Of a stretch of 64,000 nt of DNA, positions 44,405 to 53,043 are shown one piece after another. A model generated the notes under the pieces. That model worked only from the letters and a program-made list of their open reading frames with translations, searched no databases and was not told the origin of the DNA. Within the stretch, counting starts at the first letter, position 1. Each line of letters begins with the position of its first letter. This DNA comes from an uncultured Gammaproteobacteria bacterium (GTDB lineage Bacteria; Pseudomonadota; Gammaproteobacteria; Magnimaribacterales; Magnimaribacteraceae): assembly GCA_913045055.1 (NCBI GenBank), contig CAJWPI010000002.1, forward strand, positions 17,803 to 81,802, in the 5' to 3' direction. A program made the position numbers and the translations under genes.

Positions 44405-46636
44405 ATGCTTGCTTTGCCTAAAACGAACCTAGATTCTTATATTAAATATTTTTTTGGGATTCTGATAATAATCCTTTTAACTTCTTGTTCAGAAGAAAAG
44501 GTTGTAGGATTCTTAGAAGGAGTAGGAGAAGTTACTGAGAAGCAAATACCAGAAGAAATAATCAAAGAACGTTCAGAAATTCAAAAAATTGCTTCTTTAA
44601 AGAGAGTTAATAGGTCTAAAGAAATACTTTTTGGGGATTTACATGTGCATAGTACTTTTTCAACAGATGCAAATCTATGGAGTTTGCCTATTCAATACGG
44701 TAGGAATGAAGGGGCCCACCCAGTAGGAGATGCTTGTGATTATGCAAGATTTTGTTCCTCAGTAGATTTTTGGTCAATCAATGATCACGCTGAAGCAACT
44801 ACTCCTAGAAAATGGAAATCAACAAAAGAATCTATTCGAGCTTGTAATGCAGTGTCTTTAGATAAAAAAAACCAGGACATGGTAACCTTTCTTGGATGGG
44901 AATGGACCCAAGCTGCAGTTAATAGAAATGAACATTACGGACATAAGAACATTATTCTTTTAGAAGAAGATGATGATAAAGTCCCTTTGAGGCCAATAGC
45001 ATCGACAGGTACGGGTAGTGATTTTATAAGAGGAAGAGTGCCTTTATTTGATATATCAGAAGGAGTGGCAGATTTAATCTCTTCAAAAGAAGATAAACAA
45101 AGACTTGCTAACTTTGCTGTTTTCAATCAAGAATACAAACCTATTCCAGATTGCTCTGGAGATGAGTCTTTATGGGATGAATTTTGTTATGAAGACGCCT
45201 CTACTCCCTCAGAACTATTTTTAAAACTTGAGAAACTAAATGTAGAGCACTTGGTTATACCCCATGGAAATGCATGGGGAATTTATACCCCTACAGGTCA
45301 ATCCTGGGATAAACAACTTTCTGAAGTGAATCCACAAGAAAATAGAGAACTACTTATTGAGGTGATGTCGGGTCATGGAAATTCTGAAGAATATAGAGAT
45401 TTTAGAGCAGTTATTATTAACAGCGATGGAAACATAACTTGTCCTGAAAGTTCTAAAGATTATCAACCAACTTGTAGAAAAGCAGCAGAGATAACCTATA
45501 AAAGATGTTTAAAAGAAGGGAATGATTCAAATGTTTGTGATAAAAAAAGTAAGGAAATTATGCAAACATTTGCTGAAGCATCCGTAAACGATCGTCAACA
45601 AATAGTATCTGATACTACAATGGAAGAGTGGCTAAATGCTGGACAATGTACTGATTGCTTCCTTCCTGCTTACAACTATAGACCTAAAGGGTCTGTCCAA
45701 TACTCATTAGCAAAAACCAATTTTGATAATCCTAATCAACCAAAAAATTATCGTTGGGGATTTATAGCTTCGAGTGATGTTCATAGTTCAAGGCCGGGTA
45801 CAGGTTACAAAGAAGTATATCGATTGAAAAATACTGATGGCAATGGTCCTTCTAAACCTGAAGTTGCTTATGCTCTCCCTGGGTTATCTAGAAATCCAGA
45901 TCTTCAAAGATTCTCATCTTTTCTTACAACCGGAGGACTTGCAGCTGTTCATTCATCGGGTAGATCGAAAGAAGAAATATGGAGTGCTCTTAACAAAAAA
46001 GAAACCTATGGTACAAGCGGAGACAGAATATTGCTTTGGTTTGATTTATTAAATTCTGCAAAAGGAGAATTGCCGATGGGCAGTGAAGGTTCTGTAGACG
46101 TTGCCCCAACTTTTGAAGTAAGTGCAATAGGTGCTTTTATTCAAAAACCTGGCTGTCCAGAGTTCTCTGTTAATTCTCTAAGTCCAGAACGTCTAGATAA
46201 ATTATGTGGTGGTGAATGCTACAACCCTTCAGATGAAAGAAAAATCATTTCACGTATAGAGGTTATTCGAATACTCCCGCAAATATCAGAAGGGGAAGAT
46301 ATTAATAATCTAATACAAGATCCCTGGAAAGTTATGAATTGTCCTAAAAACCAAGATGGATGTACCGTGCAATTTGATGACCCAGAATTTATTAATCTAA
46401 ACAGAACTGCTATTTATTACGTAAGGGCTATACAGGAACCTTCTTTAGCTATTAATGCAGAAAACTTAAGATGTGAATTTGATGAAAAAGGGGAATGCAT
46501 AAAAGTTAATCCATGTTATGGGGATTATAGAACATCACAAGATGATGAATGCCTAGCTCCTAATGAGGAGAGGGCTTGGTCATCACCTATTTTTGTTAAT
46601 AAAATATCAAAGACTGCTAACTCTTCTGGTAAATAG
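44405..46636 (+). CDS. DUF3604 domain lipoprotein
   Basis: A 743-aa protein with a lipoprotein signal (GILIIILLTSC) and the DUF3604 pattern: FGDLHVHSTFSTDAN (about residues 77-91), FWSINDHAEA, FLGWEWTQ and SSDVHSSRPGTGYKE. The His-rich start resembles PHP/metal-dependent hydrolases, so a hydrolytic role at the cell surface or periplasm is plausible but unproven. Its stop overlaps the convergent SnoaL gene by 20 nt. Many cysteines (for example CTDCFLPA) suggest disulfides. Confidence 0.82.
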   Translation: MLALPKTNLDSYIKYFFGILIIILLTSCSEEKVVGFLEGVGEVTEKQIPEEIIKERSEIQKIASLKRVNRSKEILFGDLHVHSTFSTDANLWSLPIQYGRNEGAHPVGDACDYARFCSSVDFWSINDHAEATTPRKWKSTKESIRACNAVSLDKKNQDMVTFLGWEWTQAAVNRNEHYGHKNIILLEEDDDKVPLRPIASTGTGSDFIRGRVPLFDISEGVADLISSKEDKQRLANFAVFNQEYKPIPDCSGDESLWDEFCYEDASTPSELFLKLEKLNVEHLVIPHGNAWGIYTPTGQSWDKQLSEVNPQENRELLIEVMSGHGNSEEYRDFRAVIINSDGNITCPESSKDYQPTCRKAAEITYKRCLKEGNDSNVCDKKSKEIMQTFAEASVNDRQQIVSDTTMEEWLNAGQCTDCFLPAYNYRPKGSVQYSLAKTNFDNPNQPKNYRWGFIASSDVHSSRPGTGYKEVYRLKNTDGNGPSKPEVAYALPGLSRNPDLQRFSSFLTTGGLAAVHSSGRSKEEIWSALNKKETYGTSGDRILLWFDLLNSAKGELPMGSEGSVDVAPTFEVSAIGAFIQKPGCPEFSVNSLSPERLDKLCGGECYNPSDERKIISRIEVIRILPQISEGEDINNLIQDPWKVMNCPKNQDGCTVQFDDPEFINLNRTAIYYVRAIQEPSLAINAENLRCEFDEKGECIKVNPCYGDYRTSQDDECLAPNEERAWSSPIFVNKISKTANSSGK

Positions 46637-47135
46637 GGTCTAGCGGTGCTCTAGCACCTCTATCAAGCTGCTCTTTTGCTGGGCCTTCGTTCCAAGTATC
46701 TGTTGAAGGATCAAGCCTATTCCAGTCATAAACTGCATGACGATGAGTAATAGCCCACAAACCATCTCTCTTTTCTAAATTGTCTATATATCTTCCAGCA
46801 GCAACCATATCTGAATCTCCTTCTTCGTTGTTTAATCTGTGAAAAGCAAGAAAATAACTTTCGGTCTTGGCTTTGTCTCCTTCGAGATCTATTAAAATAT
46901 TACATATACAGTGCTGAGTAGCTTCCATAGTCTTCAGTAGAGGAATTACCCATTCTATGAATTCTTTTGCAGTACCTTTAAAATGACCATGATCATCTGT
47001 TGCTCCTTCATGAAAGCATTCAGTAAGAAGATTCTCATCACATCTATCTATACCTCTTGCAAGTTTATATATAACATCTTGTATCTCTAATTTATCTGCC
47101 GTTATCTCTAATCTTTTAATTGATTCTTTCTCCAT
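46617..47135 (-). CDS. SnoaL-like (NTF2-fold) protein
   Basis: A 172-aa protein of the SnoaL_4-type group, with IQDVIYKLARGIDRCDENLL at the start, FHEGATDDHGHFKG and WAITHRHAVYDW. Related proteins accompany Rieske and dehydrogenase genes and act as dehydratases, isomerases or small subunits; no reaction can be assigned. It follows a P450 gene in the same operon by 28 nt. Confidence 0.78.
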   Translation of the reverse strand: MEKESIKRLEITADKLEIQDVIYKLARGIDRCDENLLTECFHEGATDDHGHFKGTAKEFIEWVIPLLKTMEATQHCICNILIDLEGDKAKTESYFLAFHRLNNEEGDSDMVAAGRYIDNLEKRDGLWAITHRHAVYDWNRLDPSTDTWNEGPAKEQLDRGARAPLDPIYQKS

Positions 47136-47163
47136 AATCTCTCCTTCTTTAAGAATTATTTTT

Positions 47164-48348
47164 TTAGTTGTTGAAAAATATTGGAACTGCAGAATGGCCT
47201 TTCACAAATTCACTATAAAGATATTTTATACCATCATAATTAACTTGATAATTTGGAATGTTCTTAAATATATTTTCAAGAATGACTCTACCCTCTAATC
47301 GTGCTAAGTGTTCTCCGACACATTTATGTATACCTATTCCAAAAGTAATAGCGCTGGATATATCTCTATAAATGTTATATTGATCTGGTTTTTTAAAGAC
47401 TCTTGGATCCCTTAATGCAGAGGCAAATAACATCATAACTTTATCTCCTACTTTAAGAGTTTTATCATAAAACTTTCTATCTTTAATAACTGTTCTGCCG
47501 AGCATATTGTTAGGATGAGCATACCTTATAGTCTCACTGTAAGCATTAGGGATTAAGGAAGGGTCTTCTTTAACAGCTTTTTTAAAAATTGGGTTCTTGT
47601 CGAGTAATAATAAAGTATTTGAAACCGTTAAAGGTACTGTATCTGAACCTCCTATTATCATAGTCATTACTAAGTTAGCTATTTCCTCATCAGAATACTT
47701 TCTGCCTTCAACTTCGGCATCTAACCAAATAGATAAATGGTCTTTTTCTCCATCCTTTGGAGCATTTCTTCTTCTTTTTATAAATTGCATTATTAAGGAA
47801 ATAAGCTCAACCATTGCCTTTGATCCTTCTTCTGTTGTCCCTATCTGCCCCGGTTTTCTAGTCCAATAAATTCTTAGAAGATCTCTTACTTTCTTTGCAA
47901 GAGAATCTGGTAGACCAATAAAACTGCTAACTAGCCTTAACGAGGCTGGCAATACTAAATCGTGAATTACTTCAAAATTTCCTTTATCTAGAAGCGGAGC
48001 CATAAAATCTATTAAAAACTCTTTTGCCCTTGGCTCAAATTCAGAAATTTTTCCTCTTAAATATTCAGGTTGAATTAAACTTCTGTGAGATTTATGTCTT
48101 GGTAAATCCATTAAAGCAAAAGTTTCAGCTCCAGTAGGTTCCCCCAAGAGCAATTGACTGGTGGTCACTCCTTTTTCCACACTAAAATGCTCGTAATCAG
48201 TACTAATGGCTTTAACATCTTCGTAACGAGAAAAAAACCAACAATTATATTTTTCACTATAGTAAGCGGGTTCTTCTTCGCGAAGCTGAGTAAAAATAGA
48301 CCTATCACCAGACATAAAATCTTCTTTATAGGGGTCAAAATCTATCAT
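47164..48348 (-). CDS. Cytochrome P450 monooxygenase (second)
   Basis: A 394-aa P450. The I-helix is IGGSDTVPLTV, ExxR is ETIRYA, and the heme Cys (about residue 340) is in FGIGIHKCVGEHLAR. The start overlaps the upstream SnoaL gene by 4 nt. It is only distantly related by eye to the P450 at 29102. It is flanked on both sides by SnoaL-type genes, so the three probably act in one route. Confidence 0.93.
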   Translation of the reverse strand: MIDFDPYKEDFMSGDRSIFTQLREEEPAYYSEKYNCWFFSRYEDVKAISTDYEHFSVEKGVTTSQLLLGEPTGAETFALMDLPRHKSHRSLIQPEYLRGKISEFEPRAKEFLIDFMAPLLDKGNFEVIHDLVLPASLRLVSSFIGLPDSLAKKVRDLLRIYWTRKPGQIGTTEEGSKAMVELISLIMQFIKRRRNAPKDGEKDHLSIWLDAEVEGRKYSDEEIANLVMTMIIGGSDTVPLTVSNTLLLLDKNPIFKKAVKEDPSLIPNAYSETIRYAHPNNMLGRTVIKDRKFYDKTLKVGDKVMMLFASALRDPRVFKKPDQYNIYRDISSAITFGIGIHKCVGEHLARLEGRVILENIFKNIPNYQVNYDGIKYLYSEFVKGHSAVPIFFNN

Positions 48349-48758
48349 TTTTTAATTTTGTTTGCGTGCTGGACCATCTCAAAGGATTTCTGGGTATCCA
48401 TATATTCCCTTGCTTCTATAATTTTCTCTCCTTCAAATCTTAAGAAATAATGATATTCATTTTCATAAGGAACACCGTCTGAAAATTCAGCCTTTCCTTT
48501 TGCAGTAACAGAAGCCATATTCCCATCTACCAAAATAGTCTCAACTTCTATTTGTAACCCCTTTGGAAAAGCCTTCAACAACTCAAATCCTACACTTCCA
48601 AGAGATTCTAGATTATGAAATCCTGAAATTACAGAACTTCCAGGAATCCAATAATTTATATTAGGATGATAATATTCCTCAAGAACTTTTTCTGAATTTC
48701 CTTCATTAACAGCCTGGAAGAAGCCTAGAACTATTTCACGAGTTTTATCTTTATCCAT
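48345..48758 (-). CDS. SnoaL/NTF2-fold protein
   Basis: A 137-aa protein with the SnoaL_2-like pattern (REIVLGFFQAVNEGNSEKV, YHYFLRFEGEKIIEAREYMDTQ). It is coupled to the P450 gene (4-nt overlap) and lies 3 nt after the Gfo/Idh gene. No catalytic residues can be assigned. Confidence 0.77.
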   Translation of the reverse strand: MDKDKTREIVLGFFQAVNEGNSEKVLEEYYHPNINYWIPGSSVISGFHNLESLGSVGFELLKAFPKGLQIEVETILVDGNMASVTAKGKAEFSDGVPYENEYHYFLRFEGEKIIEAREYMDTQKSFEMVQHANKIKK

Positions 48759-48761
48759 GTT

Positions 48762-49745
48762 TTACTGTATTTCCTCCCCTCTTATGGGCAAGTCTGAAAA
48801 TATATAAAGCTCATCTAAAAGTTTCATAATTTTCTTTGATTCATTTGCAAGATTTTCATTTGGACCTTCCTGTACCAAGGTTAAGAATTTATCTAATTGA
48901 TGACTAAAAGTGCTTTTACTCGAAAAACTTTCTTCTTTTGTTATATTATCTTTCCCTCTTAAGCAAAGTTTTCCCCACTCGCTTCTCACATAGTTATCAA
49001 TTTTTAAGCTACCCTCTTCTCCTAAAAATTCTATCCATATCTCCATATCTTTTTTTGATTCTAATGAAGAATAAATCTCTGCTTTCGTCTTTCCCCCTAT
49101 TAATAACTCAGCTTTACTTTTAATATCTATTCGAGAATCTGTTTTGTCCCTTTTTACTTCCGTGGATACTATTTCAGGAAAGTCTTCAAAGAAATGCACT
49201 AAGGCATGCACTAAATAGCATCCAGGATCCATAAATGCTCCTCCAGATAAGTTGTAATCAAACCTAATATCAGGTCGTGGTATGTTGACAGTAAATCTTC
49301 CCTTTATTTCTTTAATCTCTCCAATATCTCCCCTTTTTATTATTTCTTTTGCTCTTATGAAAGTTGGATGAAAAGAATGATGATATGCATCTAAAAGAAT
49401 TAAATTCTTATTTTTTGCTAACTCAAATAAACTAAATGCTTCAAAGCCGTTTGAGCAAAGGGGTTTTTCGCACAATACATGTTTTCCTGCTTCCAGAGCT
49501 TTTACAGCCCATTCATAATGAAGACCATTGGGTAAAGGTATATAAACAGCCTCAACATCCTTATCAATAATTAGAGAGTTATAATCACTATAATATTTCT
49601 TAATAGAATGAACTTGTGCATAATCTTTAGCTATAGATTCTTCTCTAGAAGAAACTGCAATAACCTTAATCTCTGGATGATCTTGAGCAGGCCTTATTAA
49701 ACCTTCCTCCAAAATTTTTGCTATTCCTAAACTTCCAAATTTCAT
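48762..49745 (-). CDS. Gfo/Idh/MocA family oxidoreductase
   Basis: A 327-aa NAD(P)-dependent dehydrogenase with an N-terminal Rossmann fold, the family motif CEKPL (Lys-Pro active-site motif), and DAYHHSFHPTF and GGAFMDPGCYLVHAL in the C-terminal domain. Typical substrates are sugars, inositols or trans-dihydrodiols. It starts a minus-strand operon with SnoaL-P450-SnoaL and is divergent from the sugar-isomerase-like gene, with only 37 bp between. Confidence 0.88.
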   Translation of the reverse strand: MKFGSLGIAKILEEGLIRPAQDHPEIKVIAVSSREESIAKDYAQVHSIKKYYSDYNSLIIDKDVEAVYIPLPNGLHYEWAVKALEAGKHVLCEKPLCSNGFEAFSLFELAKNKNLILLDAYHHSFHPTFIRAKEIIKRGDIGEIKEIKGRFTVNIPRPDIRFDYNLSGGAFMDPGCYLVHALVHFFEDFPEIVSTEVKRDKTDSRIDIKSKAELLIGGKTKAEIYSSLESKKDMEIWIEFLGEEGSLKIDNYVRSEWGKLCLRGKDNITKEESFSSKSTFSHQLDKFLTLVQEGPNENLANESKKIMKLLDELYIFSDLPIRGEEIQ

Positions 49746-49782
49746 AGTTTCATATTTAACTTTTCACTGGCACAATTAGACC

Positions 49783-50640
49783 ATGTTGAATGAAAACAGC
49801 CTAGTGTTATGTGGTGCCACTATAGGCTCAAATAGTTTTGAAGATCTAGTTAGAGCAGCTAACTTAGGGGGTTTTGATGCCATCAGCTTGATGGCAACTT
49901 TCTACGAAGATGCATTATCGAGAGGCCTTACAATTAATGATATGGAAATTATACTTAATGATAATGGTATAGTCATAGCGGAAGTTGACGCCCTCTTATC
50001 ATGGCTCCCTGGTTCTGCTCCAGAAAAGCAAGCCTCCAAATATGAATGGGAAAACTATAGTAAGAATGAAGAATTATTTTTTGATATGGCAACTTCTTTG
50101 GGTGCTAGATCAATTAACATAGCTCAAGCATGGGGTCCTCAACTTCCTATAGAGGAGGTATCAGAAGCCTTCTCTATTCTATGTGAAAAGGCTATAAAGT
50201 ATGATCTACTTATCTCTTTAGAGTTTCTTCCTTGGTCTGGAATACCTAACCTTGACTCTGCCTACGAGGTAATTAAATATGCAAACCAACCCAATGGAGG
50301 ATTAATGATCGATACTTGGCATCATCATAGATCTGGAGGAAGTGTTGAGGATCTTCTTGTCATACCTGGCAATAAAATAATAAGCACTCAAATAAATGGT
50401 GTTCTGAAAGATAAATGGGAAGATATTGTACAAGAAACTATTTCTGCTAGATTGTTACCTGATGAAGGTGTAAATGATGTAATAGGTTTTATAAAAAATT
50501 TAGACCTAATTAAAAGTAAAGCCCCTATAGGGGTAGAGATATTTTCTGAAGAGCTATATAAACTACCAAAAGAAGAAATTGGAAAAATAACTGGTTACTC
50601 AGTAAAGAAAGTGGTTGATAAAGCTAGGAAAGATACATGA
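49783..50640 (+). CDS. Xylose isomerase-like TIM barrel protein (sugar phosphate isomerase/epimerase family)
   Basis: A 285-aa TIM-barrel protein of the AP_endonuc_2 superfamily. Metal-site candidates are ISLEFLPW, MIDTWHHHRSG, QINGV and GVEIFSEE. The family isomerises or dehydrates sugars and inositols. Its divergence from a Gfo/Idh gene is a pairing often seen in polyol catabolism, though in this context an alicyclic substrate is possible. Start overlaps nothing; the next SDR overlaps its stop by 4 nt. Confidence 0.83.
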   Translation: MLNENSLVLCGATIGSNSFEDLVRAANLGGFDAISLMATFYEDALSRGLTINDMEIILNDNGIVIAEVDALLSWLPGSAPEKQASKYEWENYSKNEELFFDMATSLGARSINIAQAWGPQLPIEEVSEAFSILCEKAIKYDLLISLEFLPWSGIPNLDSAYEVIKYANQPNGGLMIDTWHHHRSGGSVEDLLVIPGNKIISTQINGVLKDKWEDIVQETISARLLPDEGVNDVIGFIKNLDLIKSKAPIGVEIFSEELYKLPKEEIGKITGYSVKKVVDKARKDT

Positions 50641-51434
50641 AAAGAAAAAAACAGCTAGAAGGGAAAATAGCTCTCATTACGGGGGCCTCACAAGGCCAGG
50701 GAAAAGCAGAAGCCAGGCTCTTTGTTGAGAGAGGGGCTAGAGTAATCTTAGCGGATATCAACGAAAAAAAAGGCGTAAAATTACAAAAGGAATTAGGTGC
50801 TTCGGCAGAATTCTTTAAGCTAAATGTTGCTTCTGAAGAAGACTGGAAAGAGTTAATAAAAAACATAAAAGCTACATTTCATCACCTTAATGTTCTTATT
50901 TGTAATGCAGGGATTTCTCCTGCTCCTAAAAATATTGAGAATCTAAAATTAGAAGAATATCTAAAAGTAGTCAACACTAACCAAATAGGTACATTTTTAG
51001 CTATAAAATCATCTTTATCTCTTCTAAAAAAAGCTAAAACAGCTTCCATAATAACTATTTCCTCCACAGCAGGACTAAATGGTGTAACAGGACTTGCCCC
51101 TTATGCTTCCAGTAAATTTGCTATCAGAGCTTTAACTAAAGTAGCTTCTCTTGAATTGGGACAATACGGAATAAGAGTAAATTCCATACTTCCAGGACCA
51201 ATAGATACCGAAATGCTAAGACCTGAAGGAGAGTGGGGAATTGATATGAGAAAAGCTCTGGCTAATTCTAACCCGTTAGGAAGGATAGGAACCCCTACTG
51301 ATATAGCAGAAATGGCAGCTTTTTTAGCTTCAGATGCTAGCTCATTCTGTAATGGGGCAGATTTTGTTGTCGATGGTGGGATACTTGCAGGAACTTTCTC
51401 TCCTCCTGACTCAACAGACCCTTGGGAAGCTTAA
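50637..51434 (+). CDS. SDR family oxidoreductase
   Basis: A 265-aa classical SDR. The cofactor motif is ITGASQGQGKA, with Gln where Ile is usual. It also has CNAGISP, catalytic YASSKFA and NGADFVVDGGI. It is translationally coupled to the TIM-barrel gene (ATGA) and ends 11 nt from the convergent monooxygenase-like gene. Confidence 0.9.
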   Translation: MKRKKQLEGKIALITGASQGQGKAEARLFVERGARVILADINEKKGVKLQKELGASAEFFKLNVASEEDWKELIKNIKATFHHLNVLICNAGISPAPKNIENLKLEEYLKVVNTNQIGTFLAIKSSLSLLKKAKTASIITISSTAGLNGVTGLAPYASSKFAIRALTKVASLELGQYGIRVNSILPGPIDTEMLRPEGEWGIDMRKALANSNPLGRIGTPTDIAEMAAFLASDASSFCNGADFVVDGGILAGTFSPPDSTDPWEA

Positions 51435-51445
51435 TTTCCTGTCTT

Positions 51446-51769
51446 TTAATTAAAAGCGTCCATATCTAAACCGCCAGGTACTACTTCTTTAGACTCATAA
51501 AAGAAAGCAGTAGTCTTATCAACTGGATTTTCTTCTAAGGCAGCTTGAAACTTTAGCATGTGAGGAGTTTGAAAATGGTCTTCCAGATCTTTCATGCTAT
51601 CCCATCTTTCAGTTATTCTTAATACATTTGGATTATTAAGCTCAACACTAAATACATAATCTTGACACCCTTTTTCCTTAAGTGTTTCTTGTTCCATTTC
51701 CTCTATAGAAGATTTTATCTTTTCTATATTTGAAGAATTTGTTTCTAAAATAGCATTTACAGTAATCAT
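51446..51769 (-). CDS. Antibiotic biosynthesis monooxygenase (ABM) family protein
   Basis: A 107-aa dimeric alpha/beta barrel protein. It shows the family pattern of a beta strand, a helix (KIKSSIEEMEQETLKEKGCQ), then YVFSVELNNPNVLRITERW and HFQTPHMLKF. Members are small oxygenases or scavengers of quinones and aldehydes; function here is unknown. Last gene of a small operon with DUF1543 and a PNPOx-like gene. Confidence 0.82.
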   Translation of the reverse strand: MITVNAILETNSSNIEKIKSSIEEMEQETLKEKGCQDYVFSVELNNPNVLRITERWDSMKDLEDHFQTPHMLKFQAALEENPVDKTTAFFYESKEVVPGGLDMDAFN

Positions 51770-51784
51770 ATTTAATTCCTCTAA

Positions 51785-52054
51785 TTATAATTTTTTGGAT
51801 TCATTGTAAGAAAGAGTCTGACCCTTTTTCTCTTCATAACCTTTTTTTAAAACAACTTTGTAACCATCCACACTAGAAATTTCTTTAATACCATCAATAT
51901 GCATCTTTTTATCTTTGAATTCAGTAATCCCGAGTGTTTTGGTCTTCGCTTCTTTTACATCAGTAGCCGCTACAAAGAAATTCATATGAGATTCATACAA
52001 ACCCTCCCCTACAGAAGGATCGTAAAACCCTACATGAACCATATATAGATTCAT
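51785..52054 (-). CDS. DUF1543 domain protein
   Basis: An 89-aa protein resembling the DUF1543 family (LYMVHVGFYDPSVGEGLYESH, FFVAATDVKEAKTKTLG). Function unknown. It lies 4 nt after the PNPOx-like gene and 15 nt before the ABM gene. Confidence 0.65.
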   Translation of the reverse strand: MNLYMVHVGFYDPSVGEGLYESHMNFFVAATDVKEAKTKTLGITEFKDKKMHIDGIKEISSVDGYKVVLKKGYEEKKGQTLSYNESKKL

Positions 52055-52058
52055 CTAA

Positions 52059-52583
52059 TTAGGATTCCCATCCTCCTGGTGCATCTGCATCAGGAGTAGC
52101 AGCCCACATTTTATCTCCATCGTAAACTATCTTTTTCTCACTTTTAAATTCAAAGATAACTCTACCTGGAGAATCTAAAAATTGAGCAAATTGTTCTCTC
52201 TTTGCTTGAGAAGCTTGCCCATAAAGCCTTTCTGCAAGAGCAGGATAAAACCAATCGTTAAGTTCTTTATCTCCTTCATGAATAACACAAAAACCTTTGT
52301 AGGTGACTGTTTTACCTCCTCCCATTTCTGTGCCAGTACTTGTTACACAAATGCAGCTCCTTCCATCTCTTCTAATAGCAGGTACTCTCACTCTATGTTT
52401 AGTTGCAGTCAACCATAATTTATCTTCATGTTCTAAATAACTCATTATTACCCCTATGGGGTGTCCTTCTTTATTGGTCCACATAAACGTACACTCATTC
52501 TGAAGTTCAATAAGTTCTTTCTCTCTTTCAGGATCTAGGGGGTACTGCGTTACATCTTCATAATCTTTTGCCATCTTGTTCAT
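52059..52583 (-). CDS. Pyridoxamine 5'-phosphate oxidase-like flavin/heme-binding fold protein
   Basis: A 174-aa split-barrel protein with FMWTNKEGHPIGVIMSYLEHE, LWLTATKHRVRVPAIRRDG and VTYKGFCVIHEGD, the pattern of the PNPOx-like superfamily. Members bind FMN, F420 or heme. With an LLM-type (possibly F420) enzyme nearby, an F420-linked role is conceivable but not shown. An alternative start is Met4 (MAKDYED). Confidence 0.78.
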   Translation of the reverse strand: MNKMAKDYEDVTQYPLDPEREKELIELQNECTFMWTNKEGHPIGVIMSYLEHEDKLWLTATKHRVRVPAIRRDGRSCICVTSTGTEMGGGKTVTYKGFCVIHEGDKELNDWFYPALAERLYGQASQAKREQFAQFLDSPGRVIFEFKSEKKIVYDGDKMWAATPDADAPGGWES

Positions 52584-52622
52584 TTTTTCTCCTCCAAATA
52601 CCTAATTCTAAACAAAAATTAA

Positions 52623-52970
52623 CTAAAGACGAATACCTATACGATATAGAATCAAAATGTAAACCCAGTAAACACCACCAGTAGATAAAATAGAAATAAG
52701 CAGAGAGTAAATAAAATCTAGCTTATATCTTAGACAAAAGGCCAAAACTATAAAAAAAGTCAAAGATGGGGGAATCATTAACAAGATACTATTAGATAAA
52801 TCTAAAATAGACTTTAAGTCCTTTGTTTCGTAATAAAACCAAGTAATGGCTAGAACTGAGGTTAAAGGAATAGAGGCCAGCACTCCTGCAAATAAGGTAG
52901 AACGTTTAGCTATCTCAGAGACAGCAACAACAATTATTGCAGTTATTAAAATCTTTGTTACTAAATACAT
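52623..52970 (-). CDS. DUF3147 family inner membrane protein
   Basis: A 115-aa protein with four hydrophobic segments, including AITWFYYETKDLKSILDLS between TM2 and TM3, resembling the DUF3147 family. Function unknown. It is divergent from the unrecognised ORF at 53044 with a 73-bp gap. Confidence 0.65.
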   Translation of the reverse strand: MYLVTKILITAIIVVAVSEIAKRSTLFAGVLASIPLTSVLAITWFYYETKDLKSILDLSNSILLMIPPSLTFFIVLAFCLRYKLDFIYSLLISILSTGGVYWVYILILYRIGIRL

Positions 52971-53043
52971 GCTTTCAAATCAAGTTACTAAAATACATAT
53001 AACCAGAAATAAAGTAATATTATAAGAGAAACTAAAGTTATAA

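Noticed and set aside
29102-51434. Secondary-metabolite biosynthetic cluster (P450s plus SnoaL cyclase-like proteins)
   Set aside because: No PKS, NRPS, terpene synthase or tailoring transferase is present. Acyl-CoA dehydrogenase, aco genes and Rieske enzymes point to degradation.
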